The notes under the pieces are model-generated. The model was not told the DNA's origin and ran no database searches. It saw nothing but the letters and a program-made list of their open reading frames with translations. This document shows positions 52,168 to 60,941 of a stretch of DNA of 64,000 nucleotides, piece after piece. Each line of letters starts with the position of its first letter. Positions within the stretch are counted from its first letter, which is position 1. The position numbers and the translations under genes are program-made. The DNA comes from Paenibacillus sp. SC116 (lineage in GTDB: Bacteria; Bacillota; Bacilli; Paenibacillales; Paenibacillaceae), in the NCBI RefSeq assembly GCF_024733555.1, contig NZ_JANIOF010000001.1, forward strand, positions 1,574,856 through 1,638,855. Direction: 5' to 3'.

Positions 52168-53013
52168 TTACTTCTTCATCTTCTTAATCAGTTCTCTACT
52201 CTTATCCAACGACAATAGAGATTGATCATAGTCACGACTTGTTACGCCCAAATATAAAATGTCGATCACATTCAGCTGTGTAATCCGAGAAGACGTAGCC
52301 CCACTGCGAATCTCATTCTCGGTTGATGTAATAAATAACGGAATGTCCGCGTGTGAACTCACAGCATTTGTTCCGTATTTCGTAATCGAAATCGTTGTGG
52401 CTCCTTGTGCTTTAGCCTGTTTTGTACACTCGACGACTGCCGTTGTTTCTCCTGAATAGGAGATACAGACAGCCACGTCTTCTTCCGTTAGCATCAGCGA
52501 TGAAATAAGCTGCATGTCAGCATCTGCGAAGGAAAAACAAGTCTTATTAATCCGCAGAAATTTGTGCTGCGCATCCAAAGCGATCAAATAAGAAGCACCA
52601 ATACCGTAAAAATAAATGCGCTTCGCGTGTCGCAACGCCTCTACCGCTTTTGTCACCAATTCAGGTTCTAGTATTTTCAATGTATCCCGGATCGACTGAA
52701 TGTTGTTGTTGGACACGTTCTCCATAATCATTTCTATCGTATCGTCACGCCGAAATTCTTGATACCCTGCTGTACCTGCATCCTGCTGCAAATCACCAGC
52801 TACTTTGAGCATAAGCTCTTGATAACCTTTCAATCCCATCGATTTGCAAAGACGAATAACTGCCGCTTGGCTGCCACCACTATGCTCGGCCAATTGTGCC
52901 ACCGACATCCCAATCATTTGCTTCGGTTGGCTCAAAATATACTCCGCTACTTTACGCTCTGAAGGCGTAATATCAGCCAACACTTCACGCAATCGAACTA
53001 ATCCACCGTTCAT
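52168..53013 (-). CDS. murR: MurR-like RpiR-family transcriptional regulator
   Basis: A 281-residue regulator with an N-terminal RpiR helix-turn-helix (about residues 1-75; SQAAVIRLCKSMGLKGYQEL) and a C-terminal SIS sugar-phosphate domain (about 120-260; RIYFYGIGASYLIA and the CISYSGETT phosphosugar loop). AAGGAG lies upstream of the ATG. It is the last gene of the NamZ-transporter operon. In this family SIS domains bind phosphosugars. In E. coli MurR the ligand is MurNAc-6-phosphate. Control of the flanking amino-sugar genes is inferred from context, with the TTTCA/TGAAA dyads near their promoters as possible operators. Activator or repressor mode cannot be told. Confidence 0.82.
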   Translation of the reverse strand: MNGGLVRLREVLADITPSERKVAEYILSQPKQMIGMSVAQLAEHSGGSQAAVIRLCKSMGLKGYQELMLKVAGDLQQDAGTAGYQEFRRDDTIEMIMENVSNNNIQSIRDTLKILEPELVTKAVEALRHAKRIYFYGIGASYLIALDAQHKFLRINKTCFSFADADMQLISSLMLTEEDVAVCISYSGETTAVVECTKQAKAQGATTISITKYGTNAVSSHADIPLFITSTENEIRSGATSSRITQLNVIDILYLGVTSRDYDQSLLSLDKSRELIKKMKK

Positions 53014-53052
53014 ACCGTTACTCCTTCAACCCTTATTCAACACTCGTTGTGC

Positions 53053-53730
53053 TCAACCTTCAGCAGGGATAGGCTTCACATCATGTTGAGGTTCCGATTC
53101 CTTTAGAACATTTGCCGTCAATAAGTTCAAGTAATAGCCAAACATACCAAAGAACAACCCTAAAAACCCCACTACTGTAACTGCTAATATAAAAATTAGA
53201 CATAATGCTTGTAAAAATGCACCAACCGTATAAAGCGGATACCGTAAAAACAACTTCACACTTTTACCCATCGCTTGAAAAATGGATAACTGCTCCCGAT
53301 ATATTAACAGCATCGTATACAATTGAGAAATAAGCGCCATAATCACAAAGTATGTCTGGAATACAGCGATTGTAAAATGCAGCGTATTTCCCTGATCTCC
53401 ATAATACCACCACGATGAAAGTAGGATAAGTATGAAAAGTGTTAAAAATAGACCAAATGCGACGGAACGAACATAAAATTTTCGTAAACCCTCGACAATG
53501 TGTCTAACTGTCACCATTTCCCCACTCAGTTGAAGATGACATGCATAAAACACACCAGATAGTAATGGAAACAGCAAGAGCAGGAAACATATGACGGCTA
53601 AGCCGATATTCATAAACAGCAGCATGGGCGCCAGAACGAGAGAGCATATAAGACTGTATCCGAGCACCTTTAAAATTTGTTCATAAACTTGTCTTCCCGT
53701 TTGAGCAATAACTACACTTAACTTCTTCAT
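53053..53730 (-). CDS. YesL-like (DUF624) membrane protein
   Basis: A 225-residue membrane protein. The start is taken as the ATG at 53730 because GAGGTGG lies just upstream. The ATG at 53751 is less likely. Five to six hydrophobic helices are visible, together with the family-like pattern of a long N-terminal hydrophobic pair, a central SSWWYYGDQG loop and the LFLRYPLYTVGAF stretch. DUF624/YesL proteins are common in Bacillales beside sugar ABC transporters or two-component systems. Their biochemical role is not established. Here it lies between the ATPase and the MurR-like regulator in one operon, so a supporting role in amino-sugar uptake is plausible. Confidence 0.75.
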   Translation of the reverse strand: MKKLSVVIAQTGRQVYEQILKVLGYSLICSLVLAPMLLFMNIGLAVICFLLLLFPLLSGVFYACHLQLSGEMVTVRHIVEGLRKFYVRSVAFGLFLTLFILILLSSWWYYGDQGNTLHFTIAVFQTYFVIMALISQLYTMLLIYREQLSIFQAMGKSVKLFLRYPLYTVGAFLQALCLIFILAVTVVGFLGLFFGMFGYYLNLLTANVLKESEPQHDVKPIPAEG

Positions 53731-53812
53731 AACCGCCCACCTCTTACTCATGATGTGTCACATAAAGCCTATCACTTGAGTCTCTTTATATTATCCATCA
53801 CATTCAAGTTGA

Positions 53813-54919
53813 TCACATCGATATGCGCTTCTCTGTCTCTACATCAAAGAAATGCACCTTACTCATATCCAATAGAAACTTTTTCAACTGTCCTACTCTT
53901 GCATCTGAATCTGGGTGCAGCTTCGCTGTGATCATCCGCTCACCTACTCGGAAATAAACGAGATTCTCCGAACCAAGCTGCTCTACCACCTGCACCGTGG
54001 ACGTCAAAGCATACGTATCAGGAACACCCATCGTCATATCTTCTCCAAATAGATGCTCTGGGCGGATGCCTAGTACGAGCTTCTTGCCTTCATATGCTCG
54101 CAATGCTTGCACACGATACTCTGGCAAGACGAACTGTGCCCCTTCCATCGTCACCTTGCCATTTTCATAAGTCACATCCATAAAATTCATAGGCGGAGAG
54201 CCGATAAAGCCTGCTACAAACATATTTTCAGGCTTCTGGTACAAATCCGTTGGAGAAGCTATCTGTTGAATTTGGCCTTTATTCATAACCACGATTCGCT
54301 GCCCCAAGGTCATCGCCTCAATCTGGTCATGCGTTACGTACACAATGGTTGCTTCTAATCGCTTGTGCAGCTCTGCAAGTTCTACGCGCATTTGTACGCG
54401 CAGCTTGGCGTCCAAATTGGACAGCGGCTCGTCGAATAGAAACACTTGCGGATCACGTACAATCGCCCGACCTACCGCTACACGCTGGCGCTGACCACCA
54501 CTTAGCTCCTTCGGCTTGCGATCTAGCAACTGATCCAAACCTAGCACCTCGGACGCGTCTTTCACTTTTTTTGCAATGACATCTTTCGGCTGCTTTAAGT
54601 TCTTAAGTCCAAAGGACAAGTTCTCACGAATCGTCATATGTGGATACAACGCGTAATCTTGAAACACCATTGCAATATCGCGATCCTTCGGATGCAGCTT
54701 ATTAACGACACGATCACCAATCATAATATCGCCGCGTGTTTGCTTCTCAAGACCAGCAATCATGCGTAATGAAGTCGTTTTGCCACAGCCAGAAGGTCCT
54801 ACAAACACGACAAACTCTTTATCTTCAATAGTAAAATTAGACTCTTTAACCGCAATAAAGGTTTCTTTGCTGCCATCTACAAACTCTTTTTCTACGTTTT
54901 TAAATACAACGCGTGCCAT
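53813..54919 (-). CDS. Sugar ABC transporter ATPase, MsmX/UgpC type
   Basis: A 368-residue ATPase. It has Walker A GPSGCGKTT (about residues 41-49), Q-loop VFQDYALYP, signature LSGGQRQR, Walker B VFLFDEP, the YVTHDQ switch region and a C-terminal OB-fold regulatory domain (about 240-368; LGIRPEH). This is the CUT1-family energising subunit for carbohydrate importers. It follows the MalG-like permease gene with a 12-base gap. A dedicated ATPase inside the operon is notable, because many Bacillus CUT1 systems share MsmX encoded elsewhere. It powers uptake of the sugar bound by the operon's lipoprotein. Confidence 0.92.
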   Translation of the reverse strand: MARVVFKNVEKEFVDGSKETFIAVKESNFTIEDKEFVVFVGPSGCGKTTSLRMIAGLEKQTRGDIMIGDRVVNKLHPKDRDIAMVFQDYALYPHMTIRENLSFGLKNLKQPKDVIAKKVKDASEVLGLDQLLDRKPKELSGGQRQRVAVGRAIVRDPQVFLFDEPLSNLDAKLRVQMRVELAELHKRLEATIVYVTHDQIEAMTLGQRIVVMNKGQIQQIASPTDLYQKPENMFVAGFIGSPPMNFMDVTYENGKVTMEGAQFVLPEYRVQALRAYEGKKLVLGIRPEHLFGEDMTMGVPDTYALTSTVQVVEQLGSENLVYFRVGERMITAKLHPDSDARVGQLKKFLLDMSKVHFFDVETEKRISM

Positions 54920-54931
54920 AGTAAGTTCCCC

Positions 54932-55765
54932 CTAACCTTTGACGGCTCCAATCGTAATGCCTTGCAAGAAATATCGCTGCAGTGCGAAGAACAAAATAAT
55001 CATCGGCAGCGAGGCAACCGTTGCCCCCGCCATAATCGCTCCAAAATCCGTCGTATCCGCGAACTTAAATCCAGCCAATCCTACCTGAATCGTACGCATC
55101 GCTTCTGACTCTGTGACGAGCAACGGCCAGAAGAAATCGTTCCAATGGAAGACGAAGGAGAAGATCGCAAGTACAGACAATCCAGGCTTCGCCATAGGCA
55201 AAATAATTTTGTAGAAAATGCCGAACTCACTGCATGCATCGATGCGAGCCGCATGGATTAGGGACGTAGGCAGTGTGGACATATACTGCTTCATCAAGAA
55301 AATATTGCCCACGCTTACGATGGAAGGAAGGATAAGTCCCATATACGAATCTTTTAAATTGAATACATCAATCACGAGAATATAGAGCGGAATTAAGGTA
55401 ACTTGGGTCGGAATCATCATCGTCATGAGTAGGATCCAAAAGATCGCGTTGCGACCAGGGAAATGCAGCTTTGCAAACGCATAGCCAGCAAGGGAAGCAA
55501 AAAACACATTCGTAACCGTCAGGATAGACGAAACGATTAAGGAATTGAGCAGCCAGCGCCATGCCATCGTTTTATCGAAGAAACGGCTAAACGGCTCGAA
55601 TGACCATACTTCCGGCCACATTGATATTTTCATAGAAGCATCAGCATAGGAATCTTGGAAGGAACCGATCATCATCCAATATAGCGGAATGATCGTAATA
55701 ATTCCCCATATGACAAGCATCGTAATAGAAACGCCCAGAACGGCGATTTTCCCTTTTGACTGCAT
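54932..55765 (-). CDS. Sugar ABC transporter permease, MalG type
   Basis: A 277-residue inner-membrane permease with about six helices. The EAA loop is visible near residues 175-205 (HAARIDACSEFGIFYKIILP), which contacts the ATPase. Consensus EAA begins with EAA, and here HAARIDA replaces it. AAGGAGG precedes the ATG. It pairs with the MalF-type permease encoded 21 bases upstream. Together they form the channel of a CUT1 carbohydrate importer. Confidence 0.92.
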   Translation of the reverse strand: MQSKGKIAVLGVSITMLVIWGIITIIPLYWMMIGSFQDSYADASMKISMWPEVWSFEPFSRFFDKTMAWRWLLNSLIVSSILTVTNVFFASLAGYAFAKLHFPGRNAIFWILLMTMMIPTQVTLIPLYILVIDVFNLKDSYMGLILPSIVSVGNIFLMKQYMSTLPTSLIHAARIDACSEFGIFYKIILPMAKPGLSVLAIFSFVFHWNDFFWPLLVTESEAMRTIQVGLAGFKFADTTDFGAIMAGATVASLPMIILFFALQRYFLQGITIGAVKG

Positions 55766-55786
55766 AGGTGAATGCCTCCTTAGGGC

Positions 55787-56662
55787 TTAATATTCGATAT
55801 CCGTAGCGAACATTTTGAACTGAATAATAGACACGACCACAATGATCGCGGTTAGCACAAATGACTGTGCCGAGGCTAATCCGAATTCATAGAACATAAA
55901 CGCAGTTTGATAAATGAGGTAAGCGATCGTTGTCGTTGCAAAGTCAGGGCCACCCTGTGTCATCATGTAGACGCTAATAAATACTTGGAACGAAATAATA
56001 ACTCCTGTTACTAACAAATATAAAGTTGTCGGCTTAAGCAAGGGCCACGTAATTTTGCTGAATTTCGCCCAGCCGCTGGCATGATCGATATCTGCTGCTT
56101 CATACAACGATTTCGGGATGCCGCCCATTGCTGCTAAATATAAAATGATGCCAGCCCCGTGTGACCCTAAATAGGTCATCAGCATGAGCGAGAATAGAGC
56201 CGTTGACGTCTGACTCAACCACATAATAGGCTCCATTCCGAAAAAGCCGAGAAAAGAGTTAATCATCCCGTCTTTCGTTGGATCGAACATGGCGAACCAT
56301 ACAAGCGAGATCGTTACGCCTGAAGCAACCGCTGGCAAATACATAACTGCCTTGAAAAACGTCTGCCATTTCGAGCGCAGCTGAAAAATAAAGTACGCGA
56401 GTATAAAGGTAATCGCGATATTTACCGGCACCGTACATACCGTAAATAAGAATGTGTTCCATAGTGATTTGTAAAACACCGAATCCGCAAACATCGTCTT
56501 GTAATTGTCAAAGCCAATCCACTCTGGATTCAGGACATGATAACGCTGGAAGCTCATCATGAATGCTGAAATGATCGGATATAGCGTAAAGACGAGGAAA
56601 AGCAGAACGGGCACGAGTATGAATAAATAAGCCCACATATGATCCCGCAGCTTTTGCACCAT
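55787..56662 (-). CDS. Sugar ABC transporter permease, MalF type
   Basis: A 291-residue permease. The start is placed at the ATG at 56662 because AAGGAGGAG lies 6 bases upstream. A longer frame from 56728 would run through the hairpin at 56681-56715. Six hydrophobic helices are visible. The EAA loop is clear (YEAADIDHASGWAKFSKITW, about residues 192-211). It forms a heterodimer with the MalG-type protein. The short form without a long periplasmic loop is normal in Gram-positive bacteria. Confidence 0.92.
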   Translation of the reverse strand: MVQKLRDHMWAYLFILVPVLLFLVFTLYPIISAFMMSFQRYHVLNPEWIGFDNYKTMFADSVFYKSLWNTFLFTVCTVPVNIAITFILAYFIFQLRSKWQTFFKAVMYLPAVASGVTISLVWFAMFDPTKDGMINSFLGFFGMEPIMWLSQTSTALFSLMLMTYLGSHGAGIILYLAAMGGIPKSLYEAADIDHASGWAKFSKITWPLLKPTTLYLLVTGVIISFQVFISVYMMTQGGPDFATTTIAYLIYQTAFMFYEFGLASAQSFVLTAIIVVVSIIQFKMFATDIEY

Positions 56663-56680
56663 GTGTTCTCCTCCTTGTAG

Positions 56681-56715
56681 AAAAAGGTCCCATATGAACG
56701 AACTCATATGAGACC
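56681..56715 (-). terminator. Intra-operon terminator or stabilising hairpin after the binding-protein gene
   Basis: On the minus strand GGTCTCATATGA and TCATATGGGACC form a 12-bp stem (one G-T mismatch) with a 6-base loop, followed by TTTTT. It sits between the binding-protein gene and the first permease. It should cut permease transcription below that of the lipoprotein or protect the upstream mRNA end. Confidence 0.75.
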
Positions 56716-56737
56716 GCTTTACGCGCACTGTCCAGTA

Positions 56738-58093
56738 CTATCGGAATAATTGCTCACCTTTATTTTTAAATTCCTCAAAAATTTGCTCCGGCGTTCTGCT
56801 GCCGCTGAACAAAGCTTGCTGCATTGGCTTTTGCGCTTGTTCGATAAATTTCTTCTTGCTTGCCGAAACCTTCGCATCTACATATAAATCCGAGCTTGGA
56901 ACACCATGACTTTGATTGATTTCAGCAGCTTCCTTGTTATAAGGCTTGCCTCGATCACCTTTGTCTTTAAATGCATCAACTTGAGATTGTCTAGCAAATG
57001 GCACGCACAGCTCATAGGCCGAATTACCACCATGGACACCTTTCGTCAACCAATCCATAACGAGAAACGTATTTTTCGCATGCTGCTCGCCTTTATCATC
57101 CTTTTGACGGAATCCTACGTAACCTTCACCACCTACCGTTGCCTGCCATTTGCCGCCGTCTCTATAAGGAATAGGTAAGTAAACATGCTCAATCTTTTCG
57201 CCCTTTACTTTGCCCGCATCTATATCTTTAGCACGTGTTTCCAACATTACATCGTAATAAGGAAGTCCTTTGCTCGCGATACCTGTTTTGCCGTTATAGA
57301 AATATTCCACCCGCTTCGCCGGATCAATCGCTGCCGTTTCTTTCGGCATAATTCCTTCATCTACGAGTGAGCGGATAAATTTCAACGTTTCAAGCATACG
57401 ATCATCGTTCCAAATAAACTTGCCATCACGATTCACAACATCGACCAAGCCGCTGCTGCGTGCCAACATTTCAATGAAATCGGTTGTCGTTGCATCCGTT
57501 ACAATTCCGTACTGCTTACTGCCGTCTGGGAGATCTTTAACCATTTTTTTCGCTTCTGTTTTAAATTCAGACCAAGTCCAGCCCTCTTTCTGAATCTTTC
57601 TCCAGTCAATGCCCGCTTCCTCTAAAATACGCTGATTCGCACTCCAGGCCCATTGGTACTGATACATCGGTAAGCCGTACTGTTTGCCTTGGATTTTTGC
57701 TTTATCCAGCACGCCCGGCAAGTAATCGCTTACAATTTCATCTGTCATAAAAGGGTCTAGATTCAGCGCAAGCCCTGTATCTACATATTGTCCGCTAACG
57801 CCATGATAATAAATGTCCGGCGGTGAGCCTGCATTCAAGGCAACGTCAAATTTCTTCGGACCTTCCGCCCAAGTCAACAACTCATACTCAATTCGTATGT
57901 TGGGATGTTTGGCGTGAAATTCAGCTACCGATTTTGCGATATCATCCTTGTAATTGCCGTGTACAGGATACGTCCATACTTTAATGACATCTACGTTGTC
58001 TGATGCCCCATCTTTTGAACCGCTGCTGCTGCATGCAGAAAGTACAACTAGCATTGCCGCTAATAGGATAGCTGTGACCTTATTCCACTTCAT
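56738..58093 (-). CDS. Sugar ABC transporter solute-binding lipoprotein
   Basis: A 451-residue lipoprotein. The start is the ATG at 58093, since GGGGGAG lies 6 bases upstream. The signal peptide ends in the lipobox VLSAC, with Cys near residue 22, followed by a Ser/Gly-rich tether. The mature part has the family-1 extracellular solute-binding pattern (IKVWTYPVHGNY near the N-terminus, PPDIYYHG, the TDATTTDFIEML hinge region). It is anchored to the outer face of the membrane and delivers sugar to the permease pair. The substrate is not readable from sequence. Genes for MurNAc processing on both sides make MurNAc, or a MurNAc disaccharide released from cell wall, the best guess. Confidence 0.9.
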   Translation of the reverse strand: MKWNKVTAILLAAMLVVLSACSSSGSKDGASDNVDVIKVWTYPVHGNYKDDIAKSVAEFHAKHPNIRIEYELLTWAEGPKKFDVALNAGSPPDIYYHGVSGQYVDTGLALNLDPFMTDEIVSDYLPGVLDKAKIQGKQYGLPMYQYQWAWSANQRILEEAGIDWRKIQKEGWTWSEFKTEAKKMVKDLPDGSKQYGIVTDATTTDFIEMLARSSGLVDVVNRDGKFIWNDDRMLETLKFIRSLVDEGIMPKETAAIDPAKRVEYFYNGKTGIASKGLPYYDVMLETRAKDIDAGKVKGEKIEHVYLPIPYRDGGKWQATVGGEGYVGFRQKDDKGEQHAKNTFLVMDWLTKGVHGGNSAYELCVPFARQSQVDAFKDKGDRGKPYNKEAAEINQSHGVPSSDLYVDAKVSASKKKFIEQAQKPMQQALFSGSRTPEQIFEEFKNKGEQLFR

Positions 58094-58144
58094 GTAATAC
58101 TCCCCCATTCGAATATGAATGACTTCATGGCATGACTTCTTTCT

Positions 58145-59329
58145 CTATTCCTCATACAATAAAAATGGCTCGCGAATCCTTCTCCACTGCTCGCTATCCC
58201 GACTCCAAGCTTCCGCAATATCTGTTAACCCTTGAGATTCGTGAAGCTGCAATCGTACGCGATTGTCTCCTGTCAACAGATCTATGAATGGATAGCCTAA
58301 ATCTTTCCCCAGCCATTCAAAATGCTGATCATGAAGCGCCATAACATAATGCAAAAGATGAAGCCCTGTTTCAACGGATTGATAGGTTTTACGATCTATG
58401 ACATAAGTAAAAATACCGTGGCACAGATCGCCTTGATGCTTGGAGAACATCGGTGTGAAGGTGTATGGATGAAAATGTACACCCGGCAGCTGCAACGCAT
58501 TCATCACCTTGCATAGCTGCTCACCCTTTAGCCATGGAGCGCCAATTAGCTCAAATGGCTTAGTCGTGCCTCGCCCTTCCGACAAGTTCGTTCCCTCAAA
58601 TAAACAATGTCCTGCATAAACACGGACTGTATCTATCGTCGGCATATTAGGTGATGGCATGAGCCACGGTAATCCCGTATCCGGATATTCCATCTCACGG
58701 CTCCAACCAATGAGTGGAATCACTTGCAAATCGCATGGTGCAGCTCGTTGTCCGTTAACGAGCCTTGCAAATTCACCAATCGTCATTCCGGTAAGCATCG
58801 GCATTTTCCAAGCGCCAACCATAGAGCGATACTGCTCGTTTAGAAAGCCGCCTTCTATCTTGTTGCCTCCAAGCGGATTCGGTCGATCCAATACGATTAG
58901 GGTAACACCATGTTCAGCACATGCCTCAATGACATGGATAAGTGTCGTTAAGTAGGTGTAGAAACGCACGCCCAAGTCTTGAATATCAACGATCATCACA
59001 TCTAGATCCGATAACATGTGAGCCGTGGGCTTGCGATTGCTGCCGTAAAGACTGTACACAGGAACTCCATATACCGGATCAAGCTCATCTTCGAACTGCA
59101 CGCCAGCTTGCTTCTCGCTTCGCAAGCCATGCTCGCAGGCAAAGCATGCAGTAAACTTTCCCTCACTAAACGCAGCACACATATCGATGGTCGAGCGATA
59201 CTTAGCATCGATTCCAGTCGGATTGGTTAGCAAACCATACCTCTTACCACGCAGCAGAGCGCTGCCGATTTCAGCAAGCTGATCTGCTCCTGTTCGCACT
59301 TTGTTAATGGAAACTTCCCCCCTCATCAT
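58145..59329 (-). CDS. namZ: NamZ-family (DUF1343) exo-beta-N-acetylmuramidase
   Basis: A 394-residue DUF1343 protein. Conserved stretches include GLLTNPTG, FACEHGLR, IVDIQDLGVRFYTY, DRPNPLGG and EGTNLSEGRGTTKPFE. In Bacillus subtilis NamZ (YbbC) releases terminal MurNAc from the non-reducing end of peptidoglycan fragments. Here no signal peptide is visible at the N-terminus, although B. subtilis NamZ is exported. The enzyme may therefore act on imported fragments or leave by another route. The start is uncertain: tandem ATGs lie only 2-5 bases from AAGGTG. It is the first gene of the operon, directly behind the promoter and cre site. Confidence 0.88.
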   Translation of the reverse strand: MMRGEVSINKVRTGADQLAEIGSALLRGKRYGLLTNPTGIDAKYRSTIDMCAAFSEGKFTACFACEHGLRSEKQAGVQFEDELDPVYGVPVYSLYGSNRKPTAHMLSDLDVMIVDIQDLGVRFYTYLTTLIHVIEACAEHGVTLIVLDRPNPLGGNKIEGGFLNEQYRSMVGAWKMPMLTGMTIGEFARLVNGQRAAPCDLQVIPLIGWSREMEYPDTGLPWLMPSPNMPTIDTVRVYAGHCLFEGTNLSEGRGTTKPFELIGAPWLKGEQLCKVMNALQLPGVHFHPYTFTPMFSKHQGDLCHGIFTYVIDRKTYQSVETGLHLLHYVMALHDQHFEWLGKDLGYPFIDLLTGDNRVRLQLHESQGLTDIAEAWSRDSEQWRRIREPFLLYEE

Positions 59330-59349
59330 TGCACCTTAACAAGGAACTT

Positions 59350-59364
59350 TGATACCGTTTCCAA
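59350..59364 (-). promoter_or_regulatory. CcpA catabolite-responsive element (cre)
   Basis: TTGGAAACGGTATCA on the minus strand matches the cre consensus WTGNAANCGNWNNCA at every defined position. It lies between the -10 box and the NamZ start, a place where bound CcpA-HPr(Ser-P) would block initiation or elongation. Confidence 0.7.
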
Positions 59365-59375
59365 TCTGTACCATC

Positions 59376-59404
59376 ATTATAATGACTATGATATAATATT
59401 TCAA
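59376..59404 (-). promoter_or_regulatory. Sigma-A promoter of the NamZ-transporter operon
   Basis: TTGAAA (59399-59404) and TATAAT (59376-59381) are exactly 17 bases apart on the minus strand, about 50 bases ahead of the NamZ start. This is a near-consensus vegetative promoter. Confidence 0.8.
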
Positions 59405-59426
59405 CTACTTTATTTAATTATGAAAT
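59398..59426. promoter_or_regulatory. Dyad ATTTCA-N17-TGAAAT over the -35 box
   Basis: The inverted half-sites at 59398-59403 and 59421-59426 overlap the -35 of the NamZ promoter. A similar TTTCA/TGAAA dyad precedes the AnmK gene, so the MurR-like regulator may bind both. This is inference. Confidence 0.4.
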
Positions 59427-59467
59427 TTTGTAACCAAACTAAACGTTCACAACTATAATATAGATCG

Positions 59468-60673
59468 TTACGGAAGCGCGAGCTTTCCCATAACTGTTGC
59501 ATGTGAAGCGCCTGTCACATGATGCATGGGGTTGGGATTCCCATCTATCCATTCATTTGCAAGCAGCGCAAAGGCAACTGCCTCCTTCGCATCGCTATTT
59601 ATCCCTATTTCCTCATGTGTCATTACTTTCAACTCTGGAAGCAGCTGTTGCAGCATGGCCATTAATGTATGATTACGCGTCCCTCCGCCTGAAACAATAA
59701 TCTCAGCAATCGAATATTTCGGGAATATAAAGTCCCGATAGGATTGAGCAATGGAGCGTGCCGTAAATGCGGTGAATGTCGCGACAATATCATGAGGAGA
59801 GCACGAGATAAGCTTCATTTGTTCAATCCATTCCTCTGCGTATCGCTTGCCGAACAGCTCCCTACCTGTCGTCTTCATTGGAACTTTGCTAAAATATGGA
59901 TGAGCGAGCATACGAGAAAGGATCGGTTCATTTACCTGCCCAGAAGCAGCCAACTCTCCATTATGGTCATAGTAAGCCGTTCCTGCTGACATATCTATAA
60001 CTGCCTGATCGATCAACATATTACCAGGTCCTGTATCAAAAGCAATAACATCAGTAGGCATCCCTCCCGCGGACAATACGGTGCAGTTACCGATACCTCC
60101 AATATTTTGTGTAATACGCCCTTTTGATGGATGTCGGCACAACATATAATCGGCATAAGGAGTTAATGGAGCACCTTGACCTTGCAAGGCCATATCTGCG
60201 GTTCGATAATCACCGATCACTACTTTGCCTGTCTCTTTGGCAAGTACAGATAGGTCTCCAATTTGAAGTGTGGACGGAACAGAAAAAGGCAGCGTTGGAT
60301 CAACCTCAGGAGCGTGCCATATGGTCTGCCCGTGTGAGGATAATAGATCAATTTCGTGCCATGGAATACCTGCGCGTGTCGCAACAGAACGCGCAATGGC
60401 TGCAAATCGATGGGCAAGATGGAAGTTCATCATGCATATGTGTTGCACGTTCGATGTATCTGGCGAGCATAACTTTTTCAGCATCTCTCGCTCTGCATCT
60501 GAATACGGCTGGCACTCAAAAGCAAGCATTTCTACCTTCGTCTCCGTGCCTGATCCATATATACGAACGAGTGCCGCATCCACTCCATCCAAGGATGTGC
60601 CGGACATAAGTCCGATAATAAGTCTCTCTGACTTCCCCGCTATTTGCTGCACTTGCAGGTGTGATTGTGACAT
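59468..60673 (-). CDS. anmK: Anhydro-N-acetylmuramic acid kinase
   Basis: A 401-residue kinase. The start is the ATG at 60673, with GAGGGAGG 10 bases upstream. An in-frame ATG at 60703 has no site. Signature stretches include GLMSGTSLDGVDAAL (near residue 22), LSSHGQTIWH, QNIGGIGNCT and AFDTGPGNMLIDQ. AnmK opens the 1,6-anhydro ring of anhydroMurNAc and phosphorylates it to MurNAc-6-phosphate, the substrate of MurQ encoded divergently. It has its own upstream region and is separated from the NamZ operon by about 140 bases that include the NamZ promoter. In a Gram-positive host, anhydroMurNAc may come from other bacteria or phage-type lytic transglycosylases. Confidence 0.93.
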   Translation of the reverse strand: MSQSHLQVQQIAGKSERLIIGLMSGTSLDGVDAALVRIYGSGTETKVEMLAFECQPYSDAEREMLKKLCSPDTSNVQHICMMNFHLAHRFAAIARSVATRAGIPWHEIDLLSSHGQTIWHAPEVDPTLPFSVPSTLQIGDLSVLAKETGKVVIGDYRTADMALQGQGAPLTPYADYMLCRHPSKGRITQNIGGIGNCTVLSAGGMPTDVIAFDTGPGNMLIDQAVIDMSAGTAYYDHNGELAASGQVNEPILSRMLAHPYFSKVPMKTTGRELFGKRYAEEWIEQMKLISCSPHDIVATFTAFTARSIAQSYRDFIFPKYSIAEIIVSGGGTRNHTLMAMLQQLLPELKVMTHEEIGINSDAKEAVAFALLANEWIDGNPNPMHHVTGASHATVMGKLALP

Positions 60674-60727
60674 CGTCGTCGTGCCTCCCTCTTTCCTGAT
60701 CATGATTAAAAGGCAACCTACGTTACT

Positions 60728-60754
60728 CTTTCATCCATAAAAGTAAAATGAAAG
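60728..60754. promoter_or_regulatory. Dyad CTTTCAT-N13-ATGAAAG upstream of AnmK
   Basis: A 7-bp perfect inverted repeat lies about 55 bases before the AnmK start, in the divergent AnmK/kinase interval. It shares TTTCA/TGAAA half-sites with the dyad at 59398-59426 and may be an operator of the local RpiR-type regulator. Confidence 0.4.
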
Positions 60755-60882
60755 TGTTCGTTCAATGTACTTGCTGCAACCACGTATTCAAAACCAAGAT
60801 GTAAATGACGATTCAAAATATATGGTACGACTCGGCTTTAATTTATTATTTCAAATTAATAATATAACGATAATATTTTATT

Positions 60883-60911
60883 TTACAACCACAATCTTCT
60901 TCGGTTATACT
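60883..60911 (+). promoter_or_regulatory. Sigma-A promoter of the kinase-MurQ operon
   Basis: TTACAA (60883-60888) and TATACT (60906-60911) are 17 bases apart, about 30 bases ahead of the kinase ATG. Confidence 0.7.
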
Positions 60912-60941
60912 GATGCTATATCCTATAGAGCAGGTGACGTC

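Noticed and set aside
60765-60941. Upstream extension of the BadF-type kinase
   Set aside because: The extension covers the promoter elements and has no binding site. The kinase motif begins right after the ATG at 60942.
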